64,000 bases of DNA from UMGS1766 sp963597355 (GTDB taxonomy: Bacteria > Bacillota > Clostridia > Oscillospirales > Oscillospiraceae): contig CAVBPR010000007.1 in assembly GCA_963597355.1 (NCBI GenBank), positions 62,001-126,000 of the forward strand, given 5' to 3'. The notes under the pieces are model-generated. The model was not told the DNA's origin, searched no databases, and saw only the letters and a list, made by a program, of their open reading frames with translations. Within the stretch, counting starts at the first letter, position 1. The number at the start of each line of letters is the position of its first letter. Both the position numbers and the translations under genes were made by a program. Positions 31,822 through 39,832 of this stretch are shown here, piece after piece.

Positions 31822-32694
31822 TTAAGCAAAGGTGGAACGGAAGGTCAGAACCTTGGATTCCCCGGGAGCAAGCCGGATGATGCCGGGCTTGTCGGTGAGT
31901 TTTCGACCCATAAAATGTCCATCCGGAAGGGTAGACCACGGCTCTAAGCACAGGTAATTGGTAGTGACACCCTTTTGGGCGGTCCAGATGGCGAAATAGG
32001 GGAAGTCATCAAATTCGATGGTGACGCTGCGGTCGCTTTTGCGGCTGAACAGAGTCGCTTTGCGCACCGGCAGATTTTCCAGCACGATGGTGTCCAGTCC
32101 CAGTTGTTCCGGCAACTGCTCCAGCACGCCGTGATGGAGCGGAATGTGTCCTTTTGGCAATTCCAGCACACCATTTGCATCCATGCCGAAGGGTTCCAGA
32201 TGATCGCAACCTTCGAAGGCTACGGCATAGTCCTCCATGGTTTCTCCCGGCATCAGCGTAGTGCAGTAGGCGTCGTGTCCGCCTAATTCAAATGGCATTT
32301 CCACCTCGGAGCGGTTGAGTACCGTGTGGGTTTTGACAATCGAGTTTCCTTCCAGGCGGAAGGAAACCGTTAAACGGAACTGGAACGGGTAAACAGCCAA
32401 AGTGTCGGTGTCCTCCTCGGTGAGGAAGGTTACCTCGGTCTCGCTCTGGCTTACCACAGAAAACAGACGATCCCGGCAAAAGCCGTGCATGGGGGCGGAG
32501 ATCATCTGCCCATCCAGCTCATATTTCTGGTCAATCAGTCGTCCGATCAGGGGGAACAGCAGGGGAGCATGCCGAGCCCAGATGGCAGGATCTCCTTGCC
32601 AGATGCGTTCCATGCCATTTTGCTTCAGGCTGATCAACTCAGCTCCTTTGGGATTAATGACAGCTTGCAGAATTCCATTGTCCAATGTGATCAT
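31822..32694 (-). CDS. aldose-1-epimerase-like protein (LacX type)
   Basis: 290 residues from the ATG at 32694; an upstream GTG at 32706 would overlap the previous stop. Galactose mutarotase-like beta-sandwich with the conserved PLLFPLIGRL segment near residue 45, a His in APMHGFCRD and LGGHDAYCTTL, and the Glu in LCLEPW. LacX-type proteins interconvert alpha and beta anomers of sugars or sugar phosphates. Lies directly after the GTPase-nuclease fusion gene. Confidence 0.87.
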   Translation of the reverse strand: MITLDNGILQAVINPKGAELISLKQNGMERIWQGDPAIWARHAPLLFPLIGRLIDQKYELDGQMISAPMHGFCRDRLFSVVSQSETEVTFLTEEDTDTLAVYPFQFRLTVSFRLEGNSIVKTHTVLNRSEVEMPFELGGHDAYCTTLMPGETMEDYAVAFEGCDHLEPFGMDANGVLELPKGHIPLHHGVLEQLPEQLGLDTIVLENLPVRKATLFSRKSDRSVTIEFDDFPYFAIWTAQKGVTTNYLCLEPWSTLPDGHFMGRKLTDKPGIIRLAPGESKVLTFRSTFA

Positions 32695-32702
32695 TGCGCA
32701 TT

Positions 32703-35264
32703 TCACCTTTCATTGTTTTGACGGATGCGTTCTGCCAGTTCCGCTTCTGTCTGACGAATTTCTTCCAGAAAAAGCCGGGCAGAGATGCGTTGGGCATTAT
32801 GCCCGAGAATGACAGACTGTTCTAAACCATCCGAGGTGGCCACCCGTACGCGATAGTTTTTGCCAAGCTCATAAGAAGCCCGCTCAATATAACTGTCTGC
32901 GGTTTCGGCCTGTTTGGTGTAGACAACAAAAATGTTATTGACCTGCTCGGTGCGGCCGGGGTTGCCCTTCATTCGGTAGGCATCAAAGACCAGAATGACA
33001 TTGCATTGGCGACAGCCTCGATAGTTGCACAAAATGTGAATCAACTGGTTTCGGGCGGCATCCAGGTCTTCTTTGGCAATTGCCTTCAACTCATCCCAGG
33101 CAAAGATGATGTTGTATCCGTCCACCAGAAGAAAGTCCTGAAACGGCTCTGCTGTTGCAGCAACAGAGTTCAGATCACCGTGCTTCAGCTCCTGTTGTGG
33201 CATAAAATCGCGGCGTTTGATTGAGCCATAAGTGCGCTCAAAAATGGTCTGAAGCGCCTTGTCCTCCATTTGGGTTCCGGAATAGGTGACGCCGCCCCGG
33301 CGAATGGGGAGTGGGTTGTCCGGCGGGATTTCCGGCGAAGGATTCCAGGCCCAGGGAAGATGCATATGGGCGGGAACTTCGTCCCATTTTACGGTAAAAC
33401 CACTGCCATGGGCGCAGAATACGGAGTCCGGGGTGTTTTCTACGTCGGCAGTCGGGTCATAATGGGCAGCCTCGATCAGAGCATCCGGATCGGAGCAGGG
33501 ATGATACCCTTCAAACCGCAGGCTGAGCCGCCCACGGCCTCTGGTATACGCCGCCACCTCGCTGGGGTAGTCCATCATGGCAGCTACCGGAGCGGAGCCG
33601 GTGAGCAAAGTGCGGTCGTCTGCAGTTACCGGAGCATCATTGCTGCCGCCAAAGCGCTGTAAATCAGCCAAAGCGCGGCCAATGCAGGAGGATGGAACAT
33701 CCAATTGGAAGGAATACCAAGGTTCCAGCAGAACGGATTTTGCCCGCATAAGTCCCATACGCACCGCACGGTAGGTGGCCTCGCGAAAGTCGCCGCCTTC
33801 CGTGTGTTTCAGGTGGGCGCGACCCGTAAGCAGCGTAATGTGAACGTCCGTAATGGGAGCACCGATCAGCACACCCCGGTGCTCCTTTTCCTCCAGATGC
33901 GTTAAAATAAGCCGCTGCCAGTTGCGGTCTAACAGGTCTTCGCTGCAAGCGGTGGACAGGGTGATACCGCTGCCGGGATCGCCGGGCTCCAGCAGGAGGT
34001 GCACCTCGGCATAGTGCCGCAGGGGTTCAAAGTGGCCGACTCCCTCCACCGGTTCTGCAATGGTTTCCTTGTAGACAATGCTGCCGGGACCGAAGCTGAC
34101 ATTCAGGCCGAATCGCTCGAAAATCCGCCGCTGGAGTACCTCCAGTTGAATTGCACCCATCAGGCAAATGTGGATTTCCTGACTCTGTGCGTTCCACATC
34201 AGGTGGAGCATGGGGTCTTCTTCTTCCAGCTGACGCAGCTTTTCATAGGCATCGGAGCAAATACAGTCCTCGGGAAGAATAATTTGATAGGTCAATACAC
34301 TTTCCAGGGCGGGAAGCGGGGCATCTTTTTCATAGCCGAGACCTTCGCCGGCATAAGTGGAGCGGAGACCGGTCACGGCACAGATGCCGCCGGATGTCAC
34401 AGTGTCGGGAGAGGTAAATTTTTCTCCGGAATAGAGACGCAGCTGGTTTACCTTTTCCGACCAGGGCTCTCCGTTGGCTACACCGGAGAGCACCGTTTTT
34501 GGACGCAGTGTACCACCGGTTATCTTTAACCAGGTGAGACGGTTTCCCTGGGGGTCACGGGATATTTTATAGACTCGGGCACCGAACTGCTCCGGGTAAT
34601 GAGGAATAAGCGTGTAGGTTTCCAATAAGGACAGAAAAGCATCCACACCATCTAAATGCAGGGCAGAGCCAAAACAGCAGGGGAAAAGCTGGCGGTTGGC
34701 AATGGCATGAGCCATGGTCTCGGTAGACATCCTACCATGTTCCAGATATTCGCTCATGAGTTCTTCGGAACACAGGGCAACTTCTTCACCGGAGGGATTT
34801 AAAGGCAGGCAGCCGTCGCTGAAATGCCGGTGCAGGTCCGCCAGAAGCTGATCGCGGTTTGCACCGGCCAGATCCATTTTGTTGATGAACAGAAAGGTGG
34901 GAATTTGATAGCGCTCCAACAGCCGCCAGAGGGTTTCTGTGTGGGCCTGGATGCCGTCGGTTCCGTTTATGACCAGGATGGCATAATCCAGTACCTGCAG
35001 GGTTCGTTCCATTTCCGCAGAAAAATCCACATGTCCCGGAGTGTCCAGGAGAATCAGAGTGCGTTTTTCCAGAGGAAGGATCGCCTGTTTGGAGAAAATG
35101 GTGATGCCCCGACTGCGTTCGATGGAATCGGTGTCAAGGAAGGAATCTTTGTGATCCACGCGACCAAGATTTTTAATTGTGCCGCTTTGGTAGAGCATTG
35201 CTTCCGAAAGCGTGGTCTTGCCTGCATCGACATGGGCAAGGATTCCAACAACCAGTTCGTTCAT
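32703..35264 (-). CDS. Tet(M)-like translation-factor GTPase fused to a C-terminal NYN (YacP/Rae1-like) nuclease domain
   Basis: 853 residues from the ATG at 35264 (AGGAGA upstream). Residues 1 to about 650 are an EF-G/ribosome-protection-type GTPase: G1 GILAHVDAGKTTL, G3 DTPGHVDF, G4 NKMD, then domains II-V. Residues 711-853 form a NYN domain with all four acidic motifs, Asp715 (VDGYN), Asp761 (VFDAY), Asp790 (TAD) and Asp812 (TSD). B. subtilis Rae1 (YacP), of the same NYN group, cleaves mRNA in the ribosomal A site. The fusion suggests GTP-driven docking of a nuclease on stalled ribosomes; tetracycline resistance is not implied. Function inferred. Confidence 0.88.
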   Translation of the reverse strand: MNELVVGILAHVDAGKTTLSEAMLYQSGTIKNLGRVDHKDSFLDTDSIERSRGITIFSKQAILPLEKRTLILLDTPGHVDFSAEMERTLQVLDYAILVINGTDGIQAHTETLWRLLERYQIPTFLFINKMDLAGANRDQLLADLHRHFSDGCLPLNPSGEEVALCSEELMSEYLEHGRMSTETMAHAIANRQLFPCCFGSALHLDGVDAFLSLLETYTLIPHYPEQFGARVYKISRDPQGNRLTWLKITGGTLRPKTVLSGVANGEPWSEKVNQLRLYSGEKFTSPDTVTSGGICAVTGLRSTYAGEGLGYEKDAPLPALESVLTYQIILPEDCICSDAYEKLRQLEEEDPMLHLMWNAQSQEIHICLMGAIQLEVLQRRIFERFGLNVSFGPGSIVYKETIAEPVEGVGHFEPLRHYAEVHLLLEPGDPGSGITLSTACSEDLLDRNWQRLILTHLEEKEHRGVLIGAPITDVHITLLTGRAHLKHTEGGDFREATYRAVRMGLMRAKSVLLEPWYSFQLDVPSSCIGRALADLQRFGGSNDAPVTADDRTLLTGSAPVAAMMDYPSEVAAYTRGRGRLSLRFEGYHPCSDPDALIEAAHYDPTADVENTPDSVFCAHGSGFTVKWDEVPAHMHLPWAWNPSPEIPPDNPLPIRRGGVTYSGTQMEDKALQTIFERTYGSIKRRDFMPQQELKHGDLNSVAATAEPFQDFLLVDGYNIIFAWDELKAIAKEDLDAARNQLIHILCNYRGCRQCNVILVFDAYRMKGNPGRTEQVNNIFVVYTKQAETADSYIERASYELGKNYRVRVATSDGLEQSVILGHNAQRISARLFLEEIRQTEAELAERIRQNNER

Positions 35265-35327
35265 AGCCACTTCTCCTGTCGTGATAGTTCGCATTTAAGT
35301 GTACCACAATTGGTGTGCTTTTGCATC

Positions 35328-35357
35328 TTGACTTTTCACGGTTTTTCCGGCTATGAT
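35328..35357 (+). promoter_or_regulatory. sigma-70 promoter of SnoaL-like gene 4
   Basis: TTGACT (35328-35333), an 18-bp spacer and TATGAT (35352-35357). Start near 35364, giving a very short leader. Confidence 0.65.
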
Positions 35358-35379
35358 AGTGAAAATGGGAGGGATTGGC

Positions 35380-36105
35380 ATGAATATGGAGCAAATGCAG
35401 TCTTTATTGGAGCGGCAGCAGTCCCGAATCGAGATTATGAATCTGATGGGACGGTATCAATATTATCATACCGGCGGGGAAATGAGTCGGATTGGCCGGG
35501 AACTGTTTGCCTGGTGGCTGCCGGATGCGCGCTGCGAATACGGGCCGTTGGGCGTGTTTGGGGCGAAGAAATCGCTGGAGTTTTTCGATGCGATGACCGA
35601 ACTCTTTACCGACGGAACGGGAGCCTGTCATCCGGGACTGCTGGAACTGCATCAGATTACAACGCCGGTGCTGGAGGTTGCAGAGGACAACCAGACGGCG
35701 AAAGGAATGTGGATGTCCACAGGGGCAATTCTTATGCTGCAGGACGAAGGAGCGGAAGAGGGGCATTCCTTTACCTGGGACTCCGGAAAGTACGCCGTAG
35801 ATTTTATCCGGACAGAGCAGGGATGGCGCGTGTGGCACCTTCATGTGTGTGATTTGTGGCGTACCGACTTCCATCGGGATCCCGTTGCAACGGCGACCCC
35901 CATGGACAGAGGAACCACTCAGGAAATGATTGACGAGTGGAATGCCCGCGCGGCAGCAGGAGAGCAGGTTATGCCCCATGGCATGCCGATAATTCCGGAT
36001 GCGCCGACAACCTTTCACTATGCCTATGCAAGCGATTCGATCGCTCCGCAAAAACCGGAACCGCCGGTGCCCTATCGAACCTTTTCAGAAACATTTGCAT
36101 ACTGA
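35380..36105 (+). CDS. SnoaL-like (NTF2-fold) protein 4
   Basis: 241 residues from the ATG at 35380 (GGGAGGG six bases upstream); the in-frame ATG at 35353 lies in the -10 box. Family landmarks: IMNLMGRYQYYHTGGEM near residue 20, LELHQITTPVLEVAEDNQTAKGMWMSTG, KYAVDFIRTEQGWRVWHLHV and the tail EPPVPYRTFSETFAY. It has its own promoter and terminator, so it is a monocistronic unit beside the second OYE operon. Codon use is less biased than in the other paralogues. Confidence 0.82.
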   Translation: MNMEQMQSLLERQQSRIEIMNLMGRYQYYHTGGEMSRIGRELFAWWLPDARCEYGPLGVFGAKKSLEFFDAMTELFTDGTGACHPGLLELHQITTPVLEVAEDNQTAKGMWMSTGAILMLQDEGAEEGHSFTWDSGKYAVDFIRTEQGWRVWHLHVCDLWRTDFHRDPVATATPMDRGTTQEMIDEWNARAAAGEQVMPHGMPIIPDAPTTFHYAYASDSIAPQKPEPPVPYRTFSETFAY

Positions 36106-36111
36106 GATCAG

Positions 36112-36140
36112 GCCGATTGTGCAGCGTCACAATCGGCTTT
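36112..36140 (+). terminator. terminator of SnoaL-like gene 4
   Basis: A 10-bp stem GCCGATTGTG and complement, followed by TTTCTATT. Confidence 0.8.
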
Positions 36141-36145
36141 CTATT

Positions 36146-36314
36146 ATGTTGTAAATTAACAACATAACGATGTGACAATGCGTCGGTTTTAGAAACAATT
36201 TGTTGCAGCGCAATGGATTGCGGACTTTTTTTCGGGCATTGTCTGAAAAAAACAATCTCGTTGTTATGGAGCGGATTTTTGTTGTTACCGTTGCATAAGA
36301 GCAGATGTTATAAT
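36146..36314 (+). promoter_or_regulatory. regulatory region of the second OYE/SnoaL operon
   Basis: Contains a 20-bp near-palindrome ATGTTGT-N6-ACAACAT (36146-36165), a degenerate operator AGAAAC-N5-GTTGCA (36191-36207) resembling the LysR sites of the first island, and a core promoter TTACCG (36285-36290), 18 bp, TATAAT (36309-36314). Confidence 0.5.
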
Positions 36315-36370
36315 AGGAGTCAGATTAGTGCAATTCGTGACAATTCTGGTTTGAAAGGAGTTTTTATTGT

Positions 36371-38314
36371 ATGGGATCTTATGAAAAGCTGCTCCAGCCC
36401 CTGCAGGTTGCGGGATTGCGGCTGAAAAACCGGATGCTCTCTGCGCCTACGTCAATGGCGGAGCTTGGTCCGGAGGAGCATTACAGCGACGACAACATCA
36501 ATTACTACAAGCTCAAGGCAGCCGGTGGTGTGGCATTGGTCAGCGTGGGCGATGTAATTGTCGACCTGGACACCGGCCGCAGTCATCCCCAGCAGGTGGG
36601 ACTGGATGATCCGACTGCAGTTCCCTATCTGGTAAAGATGGCAGATGCCATCCATTCCGGCGGTGCGGCGGCGGAAATTGAAATTGACCACGGCGGAGCG
36701 CTGTGTTCTCCGGAATTCATCGGCGGAAAAAATGCCATCGGACCTTCCGGTTATGTGGATGACTGGGGCGACGAAGTGTTGGAAATGACCGAAGAACAGA
36801 TTTATGCGGTTGCCGAGAAGTACGGCGAGGCAGCTGCAACGGCGAAGGCCTGTGGATTCGATATGGTAATGATCCATGCCGGTCACGGCTGGCTGCTGCA
36901 TCAGTTTATTTCGGAAATTACCAATCACCGCACGGACAAATGGGGCGGAAGTCTGGAAAACCGCATGCGTTTCCCGCTTCTGGTGGTGGAAAAAGTGCGT
37001 GCCGCAGTGGGCCGCAATTTCCCCATTGATATCCGCATTTCCGGGTCGGAACGCATGCCCGGTGGATACGGGATTGAAACCGGCGTAGAGATTGCCAAGA
37101 TGCTGGACGGTAAGGTGGATCTGATCCATGTTTCTGCCGGCTCTCAGCAGGACGAATATTCCTGTGTTTTGATGCACCCCGGCGCATTCCAGAAGCACGG
37201 AGAAAACTCCGGGCTGGCCGCTGAAATCAAGAAGCATGTCAAAACTCCGGTCGTTACCGTCGGTGCGTTCAGCGAGCCGGACAAGATGGAGGCTTTCCTG
37301 GAGGAAAGCGGAGTGGACTGCATTGCCATGGGCCGCGCATTGATTGCCGATCCCTTCCTTCCGCGTAAAATCATGCGGGGACAGGTTGAGGACATTACGC
37401 CCTGTCTTCGCTGCGGCGAATGCCAGAGCGGCATGATGAAAAACCGCACCATGCGCTGCGCGGTCAATCCCTATATCGGTCGGGAGACAGAGTATTTCCA
37501 CCCGATTCCAACGAGAGAACAGAAGAATATTCTTATTGTTGGCGGCGGTCCTGCCGGCATGCAGGCGGCAATTACGGCCAGTGAGCGGGGGCATAAGGTA
37601 ACTCTGGTGGAGAAAACCGATAAGCTGGGCGGCTTGAAGTATGCGGACAATGCAGATTTTAAGGCGAACATTCGTCGCTATCGGGATATGACCGCCGCAA
37701 AGGTTATGCGACTGCCCATTGATGTGCGGTTGAATACCACAGTGACAAAGGAACTGGTGGATGAAATCAAACCGGATGCGATCATTGCAGCAGTGGGAGC
37801 GAATCCATGGGCTCTGCCGGTACCCGGTGCAGACGGAAAGAACGTCGTATTTGGTGCCGAGCTGAAGCGGGAGGATTCCCGGGTCGGCAAGAAAGTGGTC
37901 GTCATCGGCGGTGGCCTGATCGGCTGCGAGGAAGGCATTGAGCTTGCAAAAGAAGGCCATGACGTGACGATTCTGGAAATGCAGACCGAGCTTTGCCCGG
38001 ATTGCGGCCGCATGCACCGACTGAGCGTGCTGCATGAAATTGAGGTTGCAGAAACCCTGTCTACAGCGACTGGCTTCCGCTGCACTGGCATTACAGAGGA
38101 CAGCGTGACGGCGGTGGATGCAGAAGGAAACGAGAAAGTCTTCCCGGCAGATACCGTAGTTATGTGCGCAGGCATGCGTCCCCGTTCCACCGATGTGGAG
38201 TGGCTGAGCCAGTTTACACCGGAATTCTATGTGGTCGGCGATGCAAATGCAGCGCGCCAGATTGGTCAAGCCACACGGGGCGGTTACGACGCCGTGGTAA
38301 ACGTCGGACTTTGA
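36371..38314 (+). CDS. multidomain OYE-family flavoenzyme (2,4-dienoyl-CoA/2-enoate reductase type), copy 2
   Basis: 647 residues with the same layout as copy 1: FMN barrel (1 to about 340) with IHAGHGWLLHQF and WGGSLENR, 4Fe-4S motif Cys345-x2-Cys348-x2-Cys351-x11-Cys363, FAD domain GGGPAG and pyridine-nucleotide domain GGGLIG. His169 and His172 correspond to the substrate-carbonyl ligands of OYE, but Trp174 replaces the proton-donor Tyr. First gene of a four-gene operon with SnoaL-like proteins 5-7. Clearly diverged from copy 1, so the two probably act on different pathway intermediates. Confidence 0.92.
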   Translation: MGSYEKLLQPLQVAGLRLKNRMLSAPTSMAELGPEEHYSDDNINYYKLKAAGGVALVSVGDVIVDLDTGRSHPQQVGLDDPTAVPYLVKMADAIHSGGAAAEIEIDHGGALCSPEFIGGKNAIGPSGYVDDWGDEVLEMTEEQIYAVAEKYGEAAATAKACGFDMVMIHAGHGWLLHQFISEITNHRTDKWGGSLENRMRFPLLVVEKVRAAVGRNFPIDIRISGSERMPGGYGIETGVEIAKMLDGKVDLIHVSAGSQQDEYSCVLMHPGAFQKHGENSGLAAEIKKHVKTPVVTVGAFSEPDKMEAFLEESGVDCIAMGRALIADPFLPRKIMRGQVEDITPCLRCGECQSGMMKNRTMRCAVNPYIGRETEYFHPIPTREQKNILIVGGGPAGMQAAITASERGHKVTLVEKTDKLGGLKYADNADFKANIRRYRDMTAAKVMRLPIDVRLNTTVTKELVDEIKPDAIIAAVGANPWALPVPGADGKNVVFGAELKREDSRVGKKVVVIGGGLIGCEEGIELAKEGHDVTILEMQTELCPDCGRMHRLSVLHEIEVAETLSTATGFRCTGITEDSVTAVDAEGNEKVFPADTVVMCAGMRPRSTDVEWLSQFTPEFYVVGDANAARQIGQATRGGYDAVVNVGL

Positions 38315-38352
38315 GAAGTACCAATTCACCTTGTGAAAGGAGTAAATAAAAT

Positions 38353-39078
38353 ATGGCACAATTCACCACAGAGCAGTTGACGCAGCGCTGGGAAGATCAG
38401 CGTGCCCTGAAGAACCTGATGGGCAAGTATGCCAACTGCATCATTCTGAACCGGGAGCAGGATATTTTCGACCTGTTCTGGAGCAGCAAGGAGGACATTT
38501 GCCTCAGCTTTAATGACGGCGCCTATGTAGGTGCAGAGGCAGTTTCCGGCTATTACACTGCTTGCTACGAGCGCAACAAGCTGGTTGCCAAGCTGATGCA
38601 GGCGCGTTTTCCGGAAAGACTGGGCGGCATGAGCGAGGAAGAGATCTATGGCATCGGCCCGTTTAAGGTAAAGCCGCTGTCCTCTCCCGTGATTGAGATT
38701 GCAGCAGATGGAGCAACCGGCAAGGGCCTGTGGCATTGCCAGGGCGCTTACAACGATGTGGAGGCTTGCGGCCCGGTTGCCAACTGGACTTGGGGTTACT
38801 TTGCAGTCGACTTCGTCCGGGAAGAGGGCGAATGGAAGGTGTGGCACATGAGCTATACCAACGATGTGGACTGCATCTGCGGCCAGAGCTGGGGCAAGGA
38901 GAAGCAGCCGCTGCCTGAACTGCCTGAGTTTGCAGCACTGAACGACTTCCACTATCCCGCCTATACGGTAGAAAAGACTGTTCGTGAGCTGTATACGCCT
39001 CAGCGCCCCCACACGGACGCTCCTGCGATCCCCCAGCCTTACGACACCTTTGCTGATACCTTCAGCTATGGCATTTGA
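38353..39078 (+). CDS. SnoaL-like (NTF2-fold) protein 5
   Basis: 241 residues. Shares ALKNLMGKYANCIILNRE near residue 20, SSPVIEIAADGATGKGLWHCQG, YFAVDFVREEGEWKVWHMSYTNDVDC and the tail AIPQPYDTFADTFSYGI. The conserved mid-protein His of other copies is not evident at the equivalent place (KPLSSPVIE), so chemistry may differ. The RBS AAAGGAG precedes the ATG, and the gene starts 38 bp after the flavoenzyme gene. Confidence 0.83.
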   Translation: MAQFTTEQLTQRWEDQRALKNLMGKYANCIILNREQDIFDLFWSSKEDICLSFNDGAYVGAEAVSGYYTACYERNKLVAKLMQARFPERLGGMSEEEIYGIGPFKVKPLSSPVIEIAADGATGKGLWHCQGAYNDVEACGPVANWTWGYFAVDFVREEGEWKVWHMSYTNDVDCICGQSWGKEKQPLPELPEFAALNDFHYPAYTVEKTVRELYTPQRPHTDAPAIPQPYDTFADTFSYGI

Positions 39079-39094
39079 GAGGAGGAACAGCACA

Positions 39095-39832
39095 ATGAGC
39101 AAGCATATCAAGCATGAATATACCGACGACGAACTGATCCGTCGCGTAACGGACATTGAGGAAGTCAAGAAACTGGCCAATAAGCGCGTTTACTATATGA
39201 TCAATGAATGGCGCGAGCAGGAACTGGCCGACCTGTGGGTGGCAGAGCCGGAGCACCAGGCAACGGCATCCTTCGGCAAAAACACCGGCTACTATGTGGG
39301 CATGGATAACATCCGCGCTTATTACGTTACAAAGCATGCTGCCGATTTGGGCGATGGCGTGGGCACCATGAATGCACACCCCATTTCCACCGGTTTGGTG
39401 AAGCTGGCCGGCGACAGCAAGACGGCAAAGGGCCTGTGGTATTCCATCGGTCAGGACACCGTGCCCAACGGCGATGGTACTGCCAAGGCTATGTGGAACA
39501 CCGGTAAGGTTGCAATCGACTTTATCAAGGAAGGCGACGCATGGAAGATCTGGCACATTGTTGAGGCAAACGATTGCACCAGCGAGGCTGGCGACAGCTA
39601 CAGCGATCATCCTGCTTATATTGACTATGCTACCGATCCTGTGGCGGTTGAGTTTGGCACACCTACTATTCCGATGCTGACCCATGATGCAACATTTAAC
39701 TGGTGGGACAATTATCCTGCGCCTCCTGTGGATTATGATACCTGGAGCGACGACATCAGCTATGGGCCGGAGGGTTATCCGGAAAAGACGGAGTACCACT
39801 TTGGCGCCGGTGAAGGAGGTAACTATCAATGA
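39095..39832 (+). CDS. SnoaL-like (NTF2-fold) protein 6
   Basis: 245 residues from the ATG at 39095 (GGAGGAA upstream); a longer frame from 38984 overlaps the previous gene and is rejected. Contains KLANKRVYYMINEWREQELADLW near residue 25, MNAHPISTGLVKLAGDSKTAKGLWYSIGQ, KVAIDFIKEGDAWKIWHIVE and a tail APPVDYDTWSDDISYG followed by a Gly-rich end. Stop overlaps the next start (ATGA). Confidence 0.82.
   Translation: MSKHIKHEYTDDELIRRVTDIEEVKKLANKRVYYMINEWREQELADLWVAEPEHQATASFGKNTGYYVGMDNIRAYYVTKHAADLGDGVGTMNAHPISTGLVKLAGDSKTAKGLWYSIGQDTVPNGDGTAKAMWNTGKVAIDFIKEGDAWKIWHIVEANDCTSEAGDSYSDHPAYIDYATDPVAVEFGTPTIPMLTHDATFNWWDNYPAPPVDYDTWSDDISYGPEGYPEKTEYHFGAGEGGNYQ

Noticed and set aside
32703..35264. 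Annotation as a tetracycline resistance gene
   Set aside because: Similarity is to the ribosomal GTPase fold in general, and the C-terminal NYN domain is not found in Tet(M)/Tet(W); resistance cannot be claimed.
36146..36165. Palindrome as a phage attachment site
   Set aside because: No integrase, no tRNA gene and no second copy seen.
36452..38359. 635-codon open frame antisense to OYE copy 2
   Set aside because: Shadow of the flavoenzyme gene, no family signature.
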